64,000 bases of DNA from Undibacterium hunanense (lineage in GTDB: Bacteria > Pseudomonadota > Gammaproteobacteria > Burkholderiales > Burkholderiaceae_D), in assembly GCF_014284335.1 (NCBI RefSeq), contig NZ_JACOGF010000006.1:287326-351325 (forward strand), given 5' to 3'. Positions 16,429-25,231 of this stretch are shown piece after piece; positions within the stretch are counted from its first letter, which is position 1; each line of letters begins with the position of its first letter. A program made the translations under genes and the position numbers. Below the pieces are notes generated by a model that was not told where the DNA came from, did no database searches, and saw nothing but the letters and a program-made list of their open reading frames with translations.

Positions 16429-17973
16429 ATGGGCAGCAAATTCAAGAATTTCGGTTTAATTGGCCTCGGCATGGTAGCGGGTGTAGCGGTTTCCATGCAG
16501 TTTTCCGCCGTAGCGCAAAAAACCACGGGCAATCCTTTACCGATAGAAGAATTGCGACAACTTACAGATGTCTTTGGTTTGATCAAATCGGATTATGTCG
16601 AACCGGTGGAAGACAACAAGCTCCTGACTGAAGCCATTACCGGCATGGTGGCGTCGCTGGATCCGCACTCTGCCTATCTGGACAAGAAAGCATTTAAAGA
16701 ATTAAAAGAAGGTACGCAGGGCAAATTTGTCGGCCTGGGTATCGAAGTCGGCATGGAAGATGGCTATGTCAAAATCATCTCCCCTATCGAAGATTCACCG
16801 GCTTACCGTGCCGGCCTGAAACCGGGCGATCTGATTACCCGCCTGGATTCACTGCCAGTCAAGGGCCTGTCGCTGGACGAAGCCGTGAAAAAAATGCGCG
16901 GCGAACCCAATACCAAGATCACCCTGACTATCGCCCGCAAGAATGAAGACAAGCCTATCGTGGTCACCATCGTGCGCGAGCTTATCAAGCAGCAAAGCGT
17001 CAAGGCCAAGATCGTTGAACCTGGTTATGCATGGGTAAGAATTGCCCAGTTCCAGGAACCGACTGTCGAAGACATGGCAAAAAAAATCCAGACCCTGTAT
17101 GCACAGGACCCGGCCATCAAGGGCCTGATTCTGGATTTGCGCAATGATCCGGGTGGTGTCCTGCCAGGTGCCATCGGTGTTTCTGCTGCCTTCCTGCCCA
17201 AGGATGTGCCGGTAGTTTCCACCAATGGCCAGTTGCCTGATTCCAAGGCAACCTTCTACGCAAGGCGCGAATTTTACTCGGGACGCACATTGAGCGACCC
17301 GCTGGCAAAACTGCCGGAAGCCATAAAAAATGTACCGATGGTCGTGTTGATCAATACTGGTTCGGCTTCTGCCTCTGAAATCGTGGCTGGTGCCCTGCAG
17401 GATTACAAACGTGCCACTATTCTGGGTACCCAGAGTTTTGGCAAGGGTTCGGTACAGACCATACGTCAGATTTCTGCCGATACCGCAGTCAAGCTGACCA
17501 CTGCGCGTTACTACACACCGAATGGCCGTTCCATCCAGGCGAAAGGTATCGTGCCTGACCTGAACGTGGAAGAAACCGCCGATGGTGATGGTTTCAATGG
17601 CTTGCGTGCACGTGAAGCTGATTTGCAAAAACATCTGAGCAATGACAAGGAAAAAGAAGTCGCCCGTCCTAAAGTCGATGAAGCAGAAGAAGAGCAACGT
17701 CTGATCGCGCTGGCGAAAAAGAGCAAGCCGCTGGAATATGGTGGTGCAGAAGACTTCCAGCTGGCCCAGGCACTGAATCACCTGAAAGGCCTGCCAGTCA
17801 AAGTCACCGAAGCCAAAGTCGCTGACAAAGATGGTAAAGACAGCAAAGATGCCAAAGACACAGGCAAGGATGCTGAAAAAGCCGGCAAGTCTGATAAATC
17901 AGATAAAGCGGATAAAACCGAACACAAAACTGATCACAAGACAGATAGCAAAACCGACCCCAAGAAAAAATAA
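16429..17973 (+). CDS. ctpA: Carboxy-terminal processing serine protease (S41, CtpA type)
   Basis: This 514-aa periplasmic protease has a signal/anchor (about 7-29), a PDZ domain at about 95-185 with the carboxylate-binding GLGIEV, and an S41 core with Ser/Lys dyad: GSASASE (Ser 314 by family position) and SFGKGSVQT (K339). It trims C-termini of envelope proteins and controls cell-wall hydrolases. The gene follows envC after 14 nt, with AGGTG 4 nt before the ATG. The last 55 residues are an unusual Lys/Asp/Ser/Thr-rich tail (repeats of KDxKD, KSDKSDKADK, TEHKTDHKTD) without hydrophobic residues, absent from standard CtpA. A strong terminator follows. Confidence 0.93.
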   Translation: MGSKFKNFGLIGLGMVAGVAVSMQFSAVAQKTTGNPLPIEELRQLTDVFGLIKSDYVEPVEDNKLLTEAITGMVASLDPHSAYLDKKAFKELKEGTQGKFVGLGIEVGMEDGYVKIISPIEDSPAYRAGLKPGDLITRLDSLPVKGLSLDEAVKKMRGEPNTKITLTIARKNEDKPIVVTIVRELIKQQSVKAKIVEPGYAWVRIAQFQEPTVEDMAKKIQTLYAQDPAIKGLILDLRNDPGGVLPGAIGVSAAFLPKDVPVVSTNGQLPDSKATFYARREFYSGRTLSDPLAKLPEAIKNVPMVVLINTGSASASEIVAGALQDYKRATILGTQSFGKGSVQTIRQISADTAVKLTTARYYTPNGRSIQAKGIVPDLNVEETADGDGFNGLRAREADLQKHLSNDKEKEVARPKVDEAEEEQRLIALAKKSKPLEYGGAEDFQLAQALNHLKGLPVKVTEAKVADKDGKDSKDAKDTGKDAEKAGKSDKSDKADKTEHKTDHKTDSKTDPKKK

Positions 17974-17981
17974 ACCCTGAC

Positions 17982-18009
17982 AAAAAGGCCGCACGCAGCG
18001 GCCTTTTTT
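17982..18009 (+). terminator. Terminator directly upstream of moeB
   Basis: AAAAAGGCCGC and GCGGCCTTTTTT form a perfect GC-rich stem over an ACGCA loop. The T-run ends 6 nt before the moeB ATG. Confidence 0.85.
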
Positions 18010-18015
18010 ACTACG

Positions 18016-18774
18016 ATGAACGACCAGCAACTCTTACGCTATTCCCGCCACATCCTGCTGGACCAGATAGGCATAGAAGGTCAGCAGGAAATCACTGAAG
18101 CACGCGCCCTCATCATCGGTGCAGGCGGCCTTGGTTCTCCTGTGGCGCTGTACCTGGCAAGTGCAGGCGTTGGCAGTATCACCATCGTCGACAACGACAG
18201 TGTCGATCTGACCAATCTGCAGCGGCAAATCCTGCATACGACAGAACGGGTGGGCATGGCCAAGGTCAGCTCGGCCAGGCTCAGTCTGCAGGGTATCAAT
18301 CCTGATATCCACATCATCGCCTTACAGGAAAGAGCAGAACAGGAACGCCTGGAAGAACTGGTCAGTCAGGCCAGTATCGTACTCGACTGCTGCGACAATT
18401 TTGCCACCCGCCATGCGGTCAATGCGGCCTGCGTCAAGCATGGTGTACCGCTGGTCTCGGGTGCTGCAATTGCCTTTGATGGCCAGATCAGTGTCTTTGA
18501 CAGCCGTACCCCGGAATCGCCCTGTTATGCCTGCCTGTTCCCGCCAGATCAGGTGTTTGAAGAAGTGCTGTGCTCCAGCATGGGAGTGTTTGCACCGCTG
18601 GTTGGCATCATAGGCAGCACCCAGGCAGCAGAAGCACTCAAGCTCATCATGCACATCGGCAAGCCACTCAGCGGCCGCCTGTTGCTGCTGGATGCCCTGA
18701 ACATGGAATGGACCAGCATAGGTATCAGCAAAACCCCCGGTTGCCCGGTATGCGGCCAGACTCACCACGCCTGA
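18016..18774 (+). CDS. moeB: MoeB/ThiF-family sulfur-carrier adenylyltransferase
   Basis: This 252-aa E1-like enzyme adenylates the C-terminal glycine of a sulfur-carrier protein (MoaD or ThiS). The ATP-binding loop is GAGGLGSP (35-42), followed by IVDNDSVDLTNLQRQILH and CDNFATRHAVNAACV. Two CxxC pairs for structural zinc are CYAC (about 177-180) and CPVC near the end. The N-terminus MNDQQLLRYSRHILLDQIGIEGQ matches the family, so ATG 18016 is right even though it has no ribosome site: a terminator stem and T-run occupy the upstream 34 nt. MoaD versus ThiS as partner cannot be settled from this window. Confidence 0.9.
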   Translation: MNDQQLLRYSRHILLDQIGIEGQQEITEARALIIGAGGLGSPVALYLASAGVGSITIVDNDSVDLTNLQRQILHTTERVGMAKVSSARLSLQGINPDIHIIALQERAEQERLEELVSQASIVLDCCDNFATRHAVNAACVKHGVPLVSGAAIAFDGQISVFDSRTPESPCYACLFPPDQVFEEVLCSSMGVFAPLVGIIGSTQAAEALKLIMHIGKPLSGRLLLLDALNMEWTSIGISKTPGCPVCGQTHHA

Positions 18775-18838
18775 AGCTGCATATGCCCCATCTAGCCTTG
18801 GCACAGCACCCTCAACTCATTTCGCTTTGAAGGAAAAC

Positions 18839-19486
18839 ATGTACACACTGTATTACTGTCCTGGCACTGCCAGCATGATCGTCCATCTGACCCTGCTGGA
18901 AATCGGCGCAGAACATGAATTGAAACTGGTCGATGTAGAAAAGAACCAGCAAAAAGATCCGGCCTACCTGCGACTGAACCCCAACGGCGTGGTACCTACC
19001 CTGGTCTTCGATGACCGCCCATATCTGGAATCCGCAGCATTGCTGATGTTACTGTCCGAACGCCACCCGCAAGCCGGCCTGGTGCCTGCCGCCGGTAGCG
19101 TAGAACGTGACCAGTGGCGGCAATGGATCATGTACCTGAGCCACAGTCTGCAATCCGCGTTTCGTGCCTGGTTTTATCCGGCAGAACTGGGCTACGAAGA
19201 ACACACGGCAGTCACCCGCCAGGCTTTGCAGAATCGCATCGCAGCCATCTGGGACAAACTGGATCAGCATCTGGAACAGAATGGCCCCTATCTGCTCGGC
19301 GACACTTTTTCTGGCGCAGACCTGTACCTGACCATGCTGATGCGCTGGTCACGCAATATGCCACGCCCGGCCACCGGCTGGCCAGCCCTGAATCGCCTGG
19401 CGCAGCTGATCATTGTCCGCCCCAGCTGGCAAAAGATGGTGGCCATCGAAGGCATTGATGTCTGGCCAAAAGTGAGCTCCAATTAA
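18839..19486 (+). CDS. Glutathione S-transferase family protein
   Basis: This 215-aa protein has an N-terminal thioredoxin-fold domain (MYTLYYCPGTASMIVHLTLLE; PTLVFDD with the cis-Pro; LESAALLMLLSERHP) and an all-helical C-terminal domain (about 88-215, GDTFSGADLYLTMLMRW). These are the marks of cytosolic GSTs; the catalytic residue near the N-terminus would be a Ser or Cys (CPGTAS). Substrate is unknown. ATG 18839 is chosen over TTG 18827 because AGGA lies 4-5 nt upstream. It follows moeB by 64 nt. Confidence 0.9.
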   Translation: MYTLYYCPGTASMIVHLTLLEIGAEHELKLVDVEKNQQKDPAYLRLNPNGVVPTLVFDDRPYLESAALLMLLSERHPQAGLVPAAGSVERDQWRQWIMYLSHSLQSAFRAWFYPAELGYEEHTAVTRQALQNRIAAIWDKLDQHLEQNGPYLLGDTFSGADLYLTMLMRWSRNMPRPATGWPALNRLAQLIIVRPSWQKMVAIEGIDVWPKVSSN

Positions 19487-19511
19487 GTAAAAAAATAATT
19501 AAGTAAAAAAT
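19481..19511. repeat. 15/16-bp tandem duplication at the GST stop codon
   Basis: AATTAAGTAAAAAAAT (19481-19496) is followed by AATTAAGTAAAAAAT (19497-19511). The first copy contains the TAA stop of the GST gene; the duplication adds a second in-line TAA and A-rich spacer. Confidence 0.65.
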
Positions 19512-19531
19512 ACAGTGAATAAGCCCAGTGA

Positions 19532-20350
19532 GTGTATTCAGTGACCAAATCCAGCAAAGCCCGTGAGCTGTATGCTCTCAACCAGGTGGCCATGCAGGTT
19601 CATATCGTCCATCCGGAAGTATCGATCACCGAATTTCGCGGTGTCCGCAACCTGCATCTGTCTTCCGAGGCGATACAGGGTGCCATGCGACTGGCGATGC
19701 CTGACCAGATCGAACTCGAATACGTACAGCAAATGATGATGTGGATGCTGTTCAGCGACGCGCCGCAGCATATCGTCCAACTAGGCCTGGGTGCCGCCTC
19801 ACTGACCAAGTTTTGCTATCGCCAGTTTCCACAAACAAGGGTCACGGCAATAGAACTGAATCCGAATGTGATACAGGCCTGCCGTCAGGATTTCAAACTG
19901 CCACCCGATGATGAACGCCTGCAGGTGCTGGAAATGGATGCCATGCTGTATGTCAGCAATGAAAAAAATCATGCCAGTATCGATGTCCTGCAAATCGATC
20001 TGTATGACGCCGCAGCCGAAGCCCCCGCACTCGGCAGCCCCGCGTTTTACCGGGCCTGTGCAGACTGCCTGAAGGAAGATGGCATGCTGACCGTGAACCT
20101 GTTCGGCAATCCACAAAACTATGAAGCAAATTGCGCAGACAATATCGCCGCACTGGAAGCGGCCTTTGACGCCGTGGTCTGGCTACCGCTGGTTCACGAT
20201 GCCAACACCGTCGCCATCGCTTTCAAGCGGGCACCCGTGGTTGATTTCGACGATCTGTATGAACGTGCCACCGCAATACGCCTCGCCAGCAAACTGCCTG
20301 CGGCGAAATGGGTGAATGGCTTGAAGGCGTGGATGGAAGAACAAAGCTGA
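19532..20350 (+). CDS. Spermidine synthase-like protein
   Basis: This 272-aa protein has a Rossmann methyltransferase/aminopropyltransferase core. LGLGAASLTKF (about 82-92) is the nucleotide loop, VTAIELNP the acidic strand 2, and IDVLQIDLYDA the catalytic Asp region. It resembles PolyAminopropyltransferase/SpeE relatives but is missing an evident N-terminal beta-sandwich and GGGDG motif, so true spermidine synthesis is doubtful; many such genes are annotated 'spermidine synthase-like'. The start is uncertain: GTG 19532, GTG 19541 or ATG 19592 are all in frame with weak ribosome sites. Confidence 0.75.
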   Translation: MYSVTKSSKARELYALNQVAMQVHIVHPEVSITEFRGVRNLHLSSEAIQGAMRLAMPDQIELEYVQQMMMWMLFSDAPQHIVQLGLGAASLTKFCYRQFPQTRVTAIELNPNVIQACRQDFKLPPDDERLQVLEMDAMLYVSNEKNHASIDVLQIDLYDAAAEAPALGSPAFYRACADCLKEDGMLTVNLFGNPQNYEANCADNIAALEAAFDAVVWLPLVHDANTVAIAFKRAPVVDFDDLYERATAIRLASKLPAAKWVNGLKAWMEEQS

Positions 20351-20389
20351 ACCAGCTCACAGGTGGTGCCGTTTCAGCTTGTGCACCGA

Positions 20390-20414
20390 TTTGCCAGCCA
20401 TTATGGCCGGCAAA
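20390..20414. terminator. Hairpin between convergent genes
   Basis: TTTGCCAGCCAT and ATGGCCGGCAAA form 12-bp arms with one mismatch around a single T. It lies between the ends of the spermidine-synthase-like gene and the minus-strand lipoprotein gene and could end both, though neither side has a T-run. Confidence 0.35.
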
Positions 20415-20429
20415 CTGGCGAACTGTCTG

Positions 20430-20933
20430 TCAGTTGGTATTCAGCAGTTTGGCTTTTTGCGTCTGGAATTCGGCCTCGGTAATGATGCCCTGTTTGCGCA
20501 GGCTGTCCAGCTTCAACAATTCAGAATAGACATCTTTGGATACAGGGGCCGCAGGAGCGACGGGAGCATCAAGCCTGCCGCGGTTGTCGTTCTTGATTTC
20601 GACCACGGTATCAGCATTCTTTTTCAACTTGGGACGGTTGAACTCGGCATCGTTGGCATTGAGGCACATGAACTGTACTTCAGCCTTGGGAAAATTACCG
20701 AAAATATAAGGTGGGCTGGCTTCCTGAGTGCTGACGACCTGGAAGGATTTACCCAGTTTTTCGCAATATTGCGTGGCTTCCTGGAAGGCTTCTGCCTTCA
20801 GCGTGCCCGAACCGGAAAATCCAGTCGCTGCCTGGCGCGACACCATATAGGTATCCTTACCTATCGACAGCACATTGGAATTGGATGCACAGGCCGTCAA
20901 CAGCAGGGCGGCAGAACAAAGCAGGACTCTCAT
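20430..20933 (-). CDS. Lipoprotein with C-terminal SHOCT-like motif
   Basis: This 167-aa protein has a lipoprotein signal (LLLTAC, Cys 15). The middle part carries two further cysteines (C57 region YCEKLGKSF and FMCLNAND), a plausible disulfide pair. The end, YSELLKLDSLRKQGIITEAEFQTQKAKLL, matches the short C-terminal SHOCT domain, thought to mediate oligomerisation. No function is known. It is 101 nt downstream of the VOC gene on the same strand. Confidence 0.75.
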   Translation of the reverse strand: MRVLLCSAALLLTACASNSNVLSIGKDTYMVSRQAATGFSGSGTLKAEAFQEATQYCEKLGKSFQVVSTQEASPPYIFGNFPKAEVQFMCLNANDAEFNRPKLKKNADTVVEIKNDNRGRLDAPVAPAAPVSKDVYSELLKLDSLRKQGIITEAEFQTQKAKLLNTN

Positions 20934-21034
20934 CTGGTCACTCGTCTAAAGTGGAAAATCATGATTATACGCAGGCTGCTATCCAAATTTTTCAGTCGCT
21001 TGAAAAAAATCAACACACTCAGCAGATCGTATTT

Positions 21035-21439
21035 TTATTTATCATCTTCTTGCGCATGGTGGCAGCAGACACACAGTTTATTACCATCTGGATCGCGAAA
21101 ATAGGCACCATAATAATTCGGGTGGTAATGCGGACGCAGACCAGGTTCACCTTCATCGACAGCGCCGTGTGCCAAGGCAAGCGCGTGGCAGCGCCGGACC
21201 GCTTCACGCGATGGTGCCAGCAAGGCAATCATCTGACCATTCCCGGCGCTGGCAGGCTCACCATCAAATGGCTGGCCTATCACGAATAGCGGTCGGGGCT
21301 GATCAGGTGACATCCATCCAGCCCAGGGCTTTTTTGCATCGCTGAATTTCAGCACCAGTCCAAGCTCAGTCATCAGCGCCGAATAAAAACCGAACGCGAC
21401 GTTAAAATCGCGGATACCTGTGAATATATGCGAAATCAC
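21035..21439 (-). CDS. VOC-superfamily (glyoxalase/bleomycin-resistance-like) protein
   Basis: This 134-aa protein has the paired beta-alpha-beta-beta-beta modules of VOC proteins: ISHIFTGIRDFNVAFGFYSALMTELGL at the start and PNYYGAYFRDPDGNKLCVCCH at the end. Metal-ligand candidates are H4, an acidic residue in the middle and E/D in the last strand. It is probably a single-domain dimer; substrate unknown. It begins 14 nt after livF, so it probably belongs to the transporter transcript. Confidence 0.85.
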   Translation of the reverse strand: MISHIFTGIRDFNVAFGFYSALMTELGLVLKFSDAKKPWAGWMSPDQPRPLFVIGQPFDGEPASAGNGQMIALLAPSREAVRRCHALALAHGAVDEGEPGLRPHYHPNYYGAYFRDPDGNKLCVCCHHAQEDDK

Positions 21440-21453
21440 GAACTACTCCTTTT

Positions 21454-22260
21454 TCAATGCGTTTTTTTTGCCAGCCCCAGATACGTATCAATCACTCGCT
21501 GGTCATTCGCCAGTTCGGCGGCCAGGCCTTGCAAAGCGATCTGTCCGGTTTCCAGCACATAGGCATAATCTGCCACCTGTAGCGCAGCGCGGGCATTTTG
21601 CTCGACCAGCAAAATGGCAACACCGGTTTGCTTGAGTCGCTGGATGATGTGGAAGATTTCCTTGACGATCAGAGGGGCAAGACCGAGGCTGGGTTCATCC
21701 AGCATCAGCAATTGCGGCTTGGCCATCAGGGCGCGCCCCAGTGCCAGCATCTGGCGTTCACCGCCAGACAGGGTGCCAGCTTCCTGAGTACGTCTTTCCT
21801 TCAAGCGCGGGAACAGGTCAAATACAACCGGCAACTGGTCTGCATAATTTTTTTCACCTGCCTGGTAACGGCGATAGCTGCCCAGCAGCAGATTATCTTC
21901 TACCTTCATGCTGGCGAACAATTCCCGTTTTTCCGGCACCAGTGACATGCCCTGTGCAACCCGGGTTTCTATGGCGACGCCGGCCAGGTCTTTATCTGAC
22001 AACAAGATTTGGCCACGCAGGCTGCCATTCGCCGGCAGTGCGCCAGCAATCGCGTTGAGCATGGTGGATTTGCCGGCACCATTGGGGCCGATCACAGTCA
22101 CGATCTGTCCGGCATCGACCTGGATGTTGACGGCTTGCAAGGCTTCGACCTTGCCGTAAAAAACCTGCAAGTCCCTGGTCTGCAACAGGCCAGGTTCGGT
22201 GGATGAAGTCACTGGAATGACCGGCTCTTCCGGCAAGTCTGTAGAAATTGGCGTCGTCAT
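21454..22260 (-). CDS. livF: Branched-chain amino-acid-type ABC transporter ATPase (LivF)
   Basis: This 268-aa cytoplasmic ATPase has Walker [10 protein letters not shown] at 58-66, signature [16 protein letters not shown], Walker [14 protein letters not shown] and the H-loop VEQNA. The pattern [16 protein letters not shown] with the short insert is typical of LivF. About 25 extra polar residues precede the domain. Its ATG overlaps the stop of the upstream permease-ATPase fusion by one base (TGATG), giving translational coupling. It works with the LivG half fused to LivM. Confidence 0.93.
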   Translation of the reverse strand: MTTPISTDLPEEPVIPVTSSTEPGLLQTRDLQVFYGKVEALQAVNIQVDAGQIVTVIGPNGAGKSTMLNAIAGALPANGSLRGQILLSDKDLAGVAIETRVAQGMSLVPEKRELFASMKVEDNLLLGSYRRYQAGEKNYADQLPVVFDLFPRLKERRTQEAGTLSGGERQMLALGRALMAKPQLLMLDEPSLGLAPLIVKEIFHIIQRLKQTGVAILLVEQNARAALQVADYAYVLETGQIALQGLAAELANDQRVIDTYLGLAKKTH

Positions 22261-24077
22261 CAGTCTATCCCACCCAGATATGCTTCCAGCACGGCCGGAT
22301 GCTGTTGTACTTCTTGCGGCAAGCCTTCGGCGATCTTGGTGCCGAATTCCATCACCACCAGATGATCAGTCAGGTTCATCACAAAATCCATGTCATGTTC
22401 AACCAGTAAAATACTCATGCCTTCATCGCGCAGCTTGCGCAGCAGTTCTGCCAGTTCCTGTTTTTCCTTGTAACGCAAACCGGCTGCCGGTTCATCCAGC
22501 AACAGCAACGTCGGGTCACAGCACAGGGCGCGGGCAATTTCCAGGATGCGCTGTTGCCCCAGGGCCAGGCTGCCTGCTTCTTCTTGCATCAGGTGGGACA
22601 GGCCTACCCTTTCCAGTTGACGCTGCGCTTCTGCCAGCAGGGAATTTTCTATCTTGCTGTCACGTCGCAAAATACTCGACATCACTTCCATCACATCGCC
22701 ACCCTTGGCGCGCAAATGGGCGCCGATAGCGACGTTTTCCAGCACACTCATGCTGGCCAGCAGGCGCACATGCTGGAAGCTGCGGCCTATCCCCAGTTTG
22801 ACAATCTCGCGTGACGGCAGGTTGCCGATATCGCGCAACTGGCCCTCACTATAAAAACGGATGGCACCACCGCTCAACGGCAAGACCCCGGTCACCAGAT
22901 TGAACATGGTCGATTTACCGGCACCATTGGGACCAATCAAACCAACGATCTGCCCGGCACTGACGGTAAACTGCATATCATTGACAGCCACCAGGCCACC
23001 AAACTGTTTACGGGCCTTGTCAATTTCCAGAATGACGGTATCAATAGCAGGCTTGGTGCGCGTATTGAGGACGGCAGCCCCCGGTTTGACCTGTATGCCC
23101 TTGTCTTCTGGCAGCCAGGCAGCAAAAATACGCCTGGTCCAGCGTGCAAGATACGGCCATACGCCATCACGTGCCCTTTGCAGCAGCAATATCAGCAAGA
23201 CACCAAAAACGATGACTTCAAAATTGCCGTTTGCACCCAGCAAGACCGGCAAGATGCTTTGTAACTTGTCTTTCAGCAGGGTCAGCAAAGCGGAACCCAG
23301 CAAAGCACCCCAGACATGCCCGGCACCACCCACCACCGCCATGAACAGGTATTCGATACCCTGGTTCAGACCAAAAGGAGTAGGGTTGACGGCACGTTGC
23401 AGATGGGCATACAGCCAGCCGGAAATACTCGCCAGCATGGCGGCTATCACGAAGATGATGACCTTCATCCTGGCGGTATTGACACCCATGGCTTCAGCCA
23501 TGACGCCGCCGCCTTTCAAGGCACGTATGGCGCGCCCGGGGCGGGATTGCAGCAGGTTCTGGATGGCGATGATGGCCAATAACAGGATGACCCAGATCAG
23601 CGCAAACATGCTGCGTCCGCTATCCAGTTTGAAACCCGCAAGGGTAATTGCCGGGATGCCGTTCAGGCCATCGTATTTACCCAGAATTTCCATATTGCCG
23701 AACAGGAAAAACAATGACAGGCCCCAGGCGATGGTACCCAGAGGCAGATAATGACCGGACAGACGCATGGTGATCATGCCGATGGCAAATGCTGCCACCA
23801 TGGTCAGTACCAGACCTGCCAGCAAACCCAGCCAGGGTGAATAACCCAGTGCCGTGCACAGATATGCGCTGGAGTAAGCCCCCAGGCCGACAAAGGCTGC
23901 CTGCCCGAAAGAAGTCATGCCACCGACGCCGGTCAACAGCACCAGCCCCAGTGCCACGATGGCATACAGACCAATATAGTTGGCCAGGGTGATCCAGAAT
24001 TCAGGTACCGGCATCAGCGGGAATAACAGTATCAGTACCAGCAATACCCATTTGCCATGTTGGATGAGTGTTTTCAT
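22260..24077 (-). CDS. LivM-LivG fusion: ABC permease plus ATPase
   Basis: At 605 aa this is about the sum of a LivM permease (about 1-330, eight or more membrane segments; [28 protein letters not shown] is the LivM signature) and a LivG ATPase (about 350-605: Walker [10 protein letters not shown], signature [15 protein letters not shown], Walker [13 protein letters not shown]-loop VEHDMD). The linker about 325-350 is polar. Normally these are two genes; such fusions occur in Burkholderiales. The signature reads LALGQ instead of LSxGQ. It starts with ATG overlapping the livH stop (TAATG). Confidence 0.93.
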   Translation of the reverse strand: MKTLIQHGKWVLLVLILLFPLMPVPEFWITLANYIGLYAIVALGLVLLTGVGGMTSFGQAAFVGLGAYSSAYLCTALGYSPWLGLLAGLVLTMVAAFAIGMITMRLSGHYLPLGTIAWGLSLFFLFGNMEILGKYDGLNGIPAITLAGFKLDSGRSMFALIWVILLLAIIAIQNLLQSRPGRAIRALKGGGVMAEAMGVNTARMKVIIFVIAAMLASISGWLYAHLQRAVNPTPFGLNQGIEYLFMAVVGGAGHVWGALLGSALLTLLKDKLQSILPVLLGANGNFEVIVFGVLLILLLQRARDGVWPYLARWTRRIFAAWLPEDKGIQVKPGAAVLNTRTKPAIDTVILEIDKARKQFGGLVAVNDMQFTVSAGQIVGLIGPNGAGKSTMFNLVTGVLPLSGGAIRFYSEGQLRDIGNLPSREIVKLGIGRSFQHVRLLASMSVLENVAIGAHLRAKGGDVMEVMSSILRRDSKIENSLLAEAQRQLERVGLSHLMQEEAGSLALGQQRILEIARALCCDPTLLLLDEPAAGLRYKEKQELAELLRKLRDEGMSILLVEHDMDFVMNLTDHLVVMEFGTKIAEGLPQEVQQHPAVLEAYLGGID

Positions 24078-25132
24078 TATTCTTCATCCTCATCATTGTG
24101 TTTGCTGTTCAGCGAGCGCCACAACAGGACCGGGATAATCAGGGTAAATACGATGACCTCCTTGTAGGCACTGGCCCAGAATGATGAATAGGATTCCAGC
24201 AATCCCACCAGCAGGGCGCCAGCTGCCGCCACCGGATAACTGACCAAACCACCGACAATGGCACCGACAAAGCCCTTGAGCCCGATCAGGAAACCACCGT
24301 CGTAATACACCGTTGTCACTGGCGCAATCAGTACGCCGCACAATGCACCCATGGCAGCCGCCAGGGTAAATGCCAGGCGGCCAGCCTTGATGGTCCCGAT
24401 GCCCACCAGTTGTGCCCCCAGGCGATTGACAGCCGTCGCCCGCAAGGCTTTGCCTGACAGACTGCGTTCAAAATAGAAATACAGGGCAGCGATCAACAAA
24501 CCAGATACCGCGATCACCACCAGGTTTTGACCGGATATCTGCATGGCGCCAATTTCCAGACGGGCATCACTGAAAGCGGTGGTGCGTGAGCCTTCAGCTC
24601 CAAACATCACCAGTCCCAGGCCAGTCAGGGCAAAATGCACGCCGACAGACACGATCAACAATACCAGCGTGCTGGCTTCAGCCAGTGGCTGGTAGGCCAG
24701 CCGGTATATCATTGGCCCCATCGGTATCACGATCGCCAGTGCCAGTACGACTTGCGCAAACAAGGGCCATTGCTGTACCGGTACATAACGCGCCAGCAAC
24801 CAGATGCACAAAGGTGCCAGCACCAGCCGCGCCGCGCTCAGCAGCAGGCTCTTGCCAGCATTATTGACTGGCTGGCTGGCGCGCAGAACGGACCAGGCTT
24901 CCTTCATCATGCACAGCACGCCAAAGGCCAGCAACAGGCTGGCAGACTGCGGAAATTTGCCCGACTGTATGGCGGCCAGACTCAGCGCGCCAAAGGCGAC
25001 GAACTCCCCCTGGGGGATGAAAATGACCCGTGTGACGGAAAATACCAGTACCAGTGCCAATGCCAGCAAGGCATAGATGGCACCGTTGGTAATGCCATCC
25101 TGAGCCAGGATGACAGCAATTGAAAAATCCAT
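24077..25132 (-). CDS. livH: Branched-chain amino-acid-type ABC permease (LivH)
   Basis: This 351-aa inner-membrane permease starts with the LivH-like segment DGITNGAIYALLALALVLVFSVTRVIFIPQGEFVAFGALS and ends with the GAIVGGLVSYPVAAAGALLVGLLESYSSFWASAYKEVIVF region. It is about 50 residues longer than usual owing to an extra segment at about 65-130 (SVLRASQPVNNAGKSLLLSAARLVL) with two more hydrophobic stretches. It pairs with the LivM half of the next gene. Confidence 0.9.
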   Translation of the reverse strand: MDFSIAVILAQDGITNGAIYALLALALVLVFSVTRVIFIPQGEFVAFGALSLAAIQSGKFPQSASLLLAFGVLCMMKEAWSVLRASQPVNNAGKSLLLSAARLVLAPLCIWLLARYVPVQQWPLFAQVVLALAIVIPMGPMIYRLAYQPLAEASTLVLLIVSVGVHFALTGLGLVMFGAEGSRTTAFSDARLEIGAMQISGQNLVVIAVSGLLIAALYFYFERSLSGKALRATAVNRLGAQLVGIGTIKAGRLAFTLAAAMGALCGVLIAPVTTVYYDGGFLIGLKGFVGAIVGGLVSYPVAAAGALLVGLLESYSSFWASAYKEVIVFTLIIPVLLWRSLNSKHNDEDEE

Positions 25133-25190
25133 GGAAACCTGACTTTCTTGGGTATTACTTGAATGTTCTCTCTCGATTCAGATGTCGAAT

Positions 25191-25213
25191 AAAAAGGGAG
25201 CCGCAGCTCCCTT
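25191..25213 (-). terminator. Terminator/attenuator between the binding protein and livH
   Basis: On the minus strand AAGGGAGC and GCTCCCTT pair over a 4-nt loop and are followed by TTTTT. It sits after the binding-protein gene, so only part of the transcripts would continue into livH. Confidence 0.75.
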
Positions 25214-25231
25214 CTTTCAGACATGCTGCAA

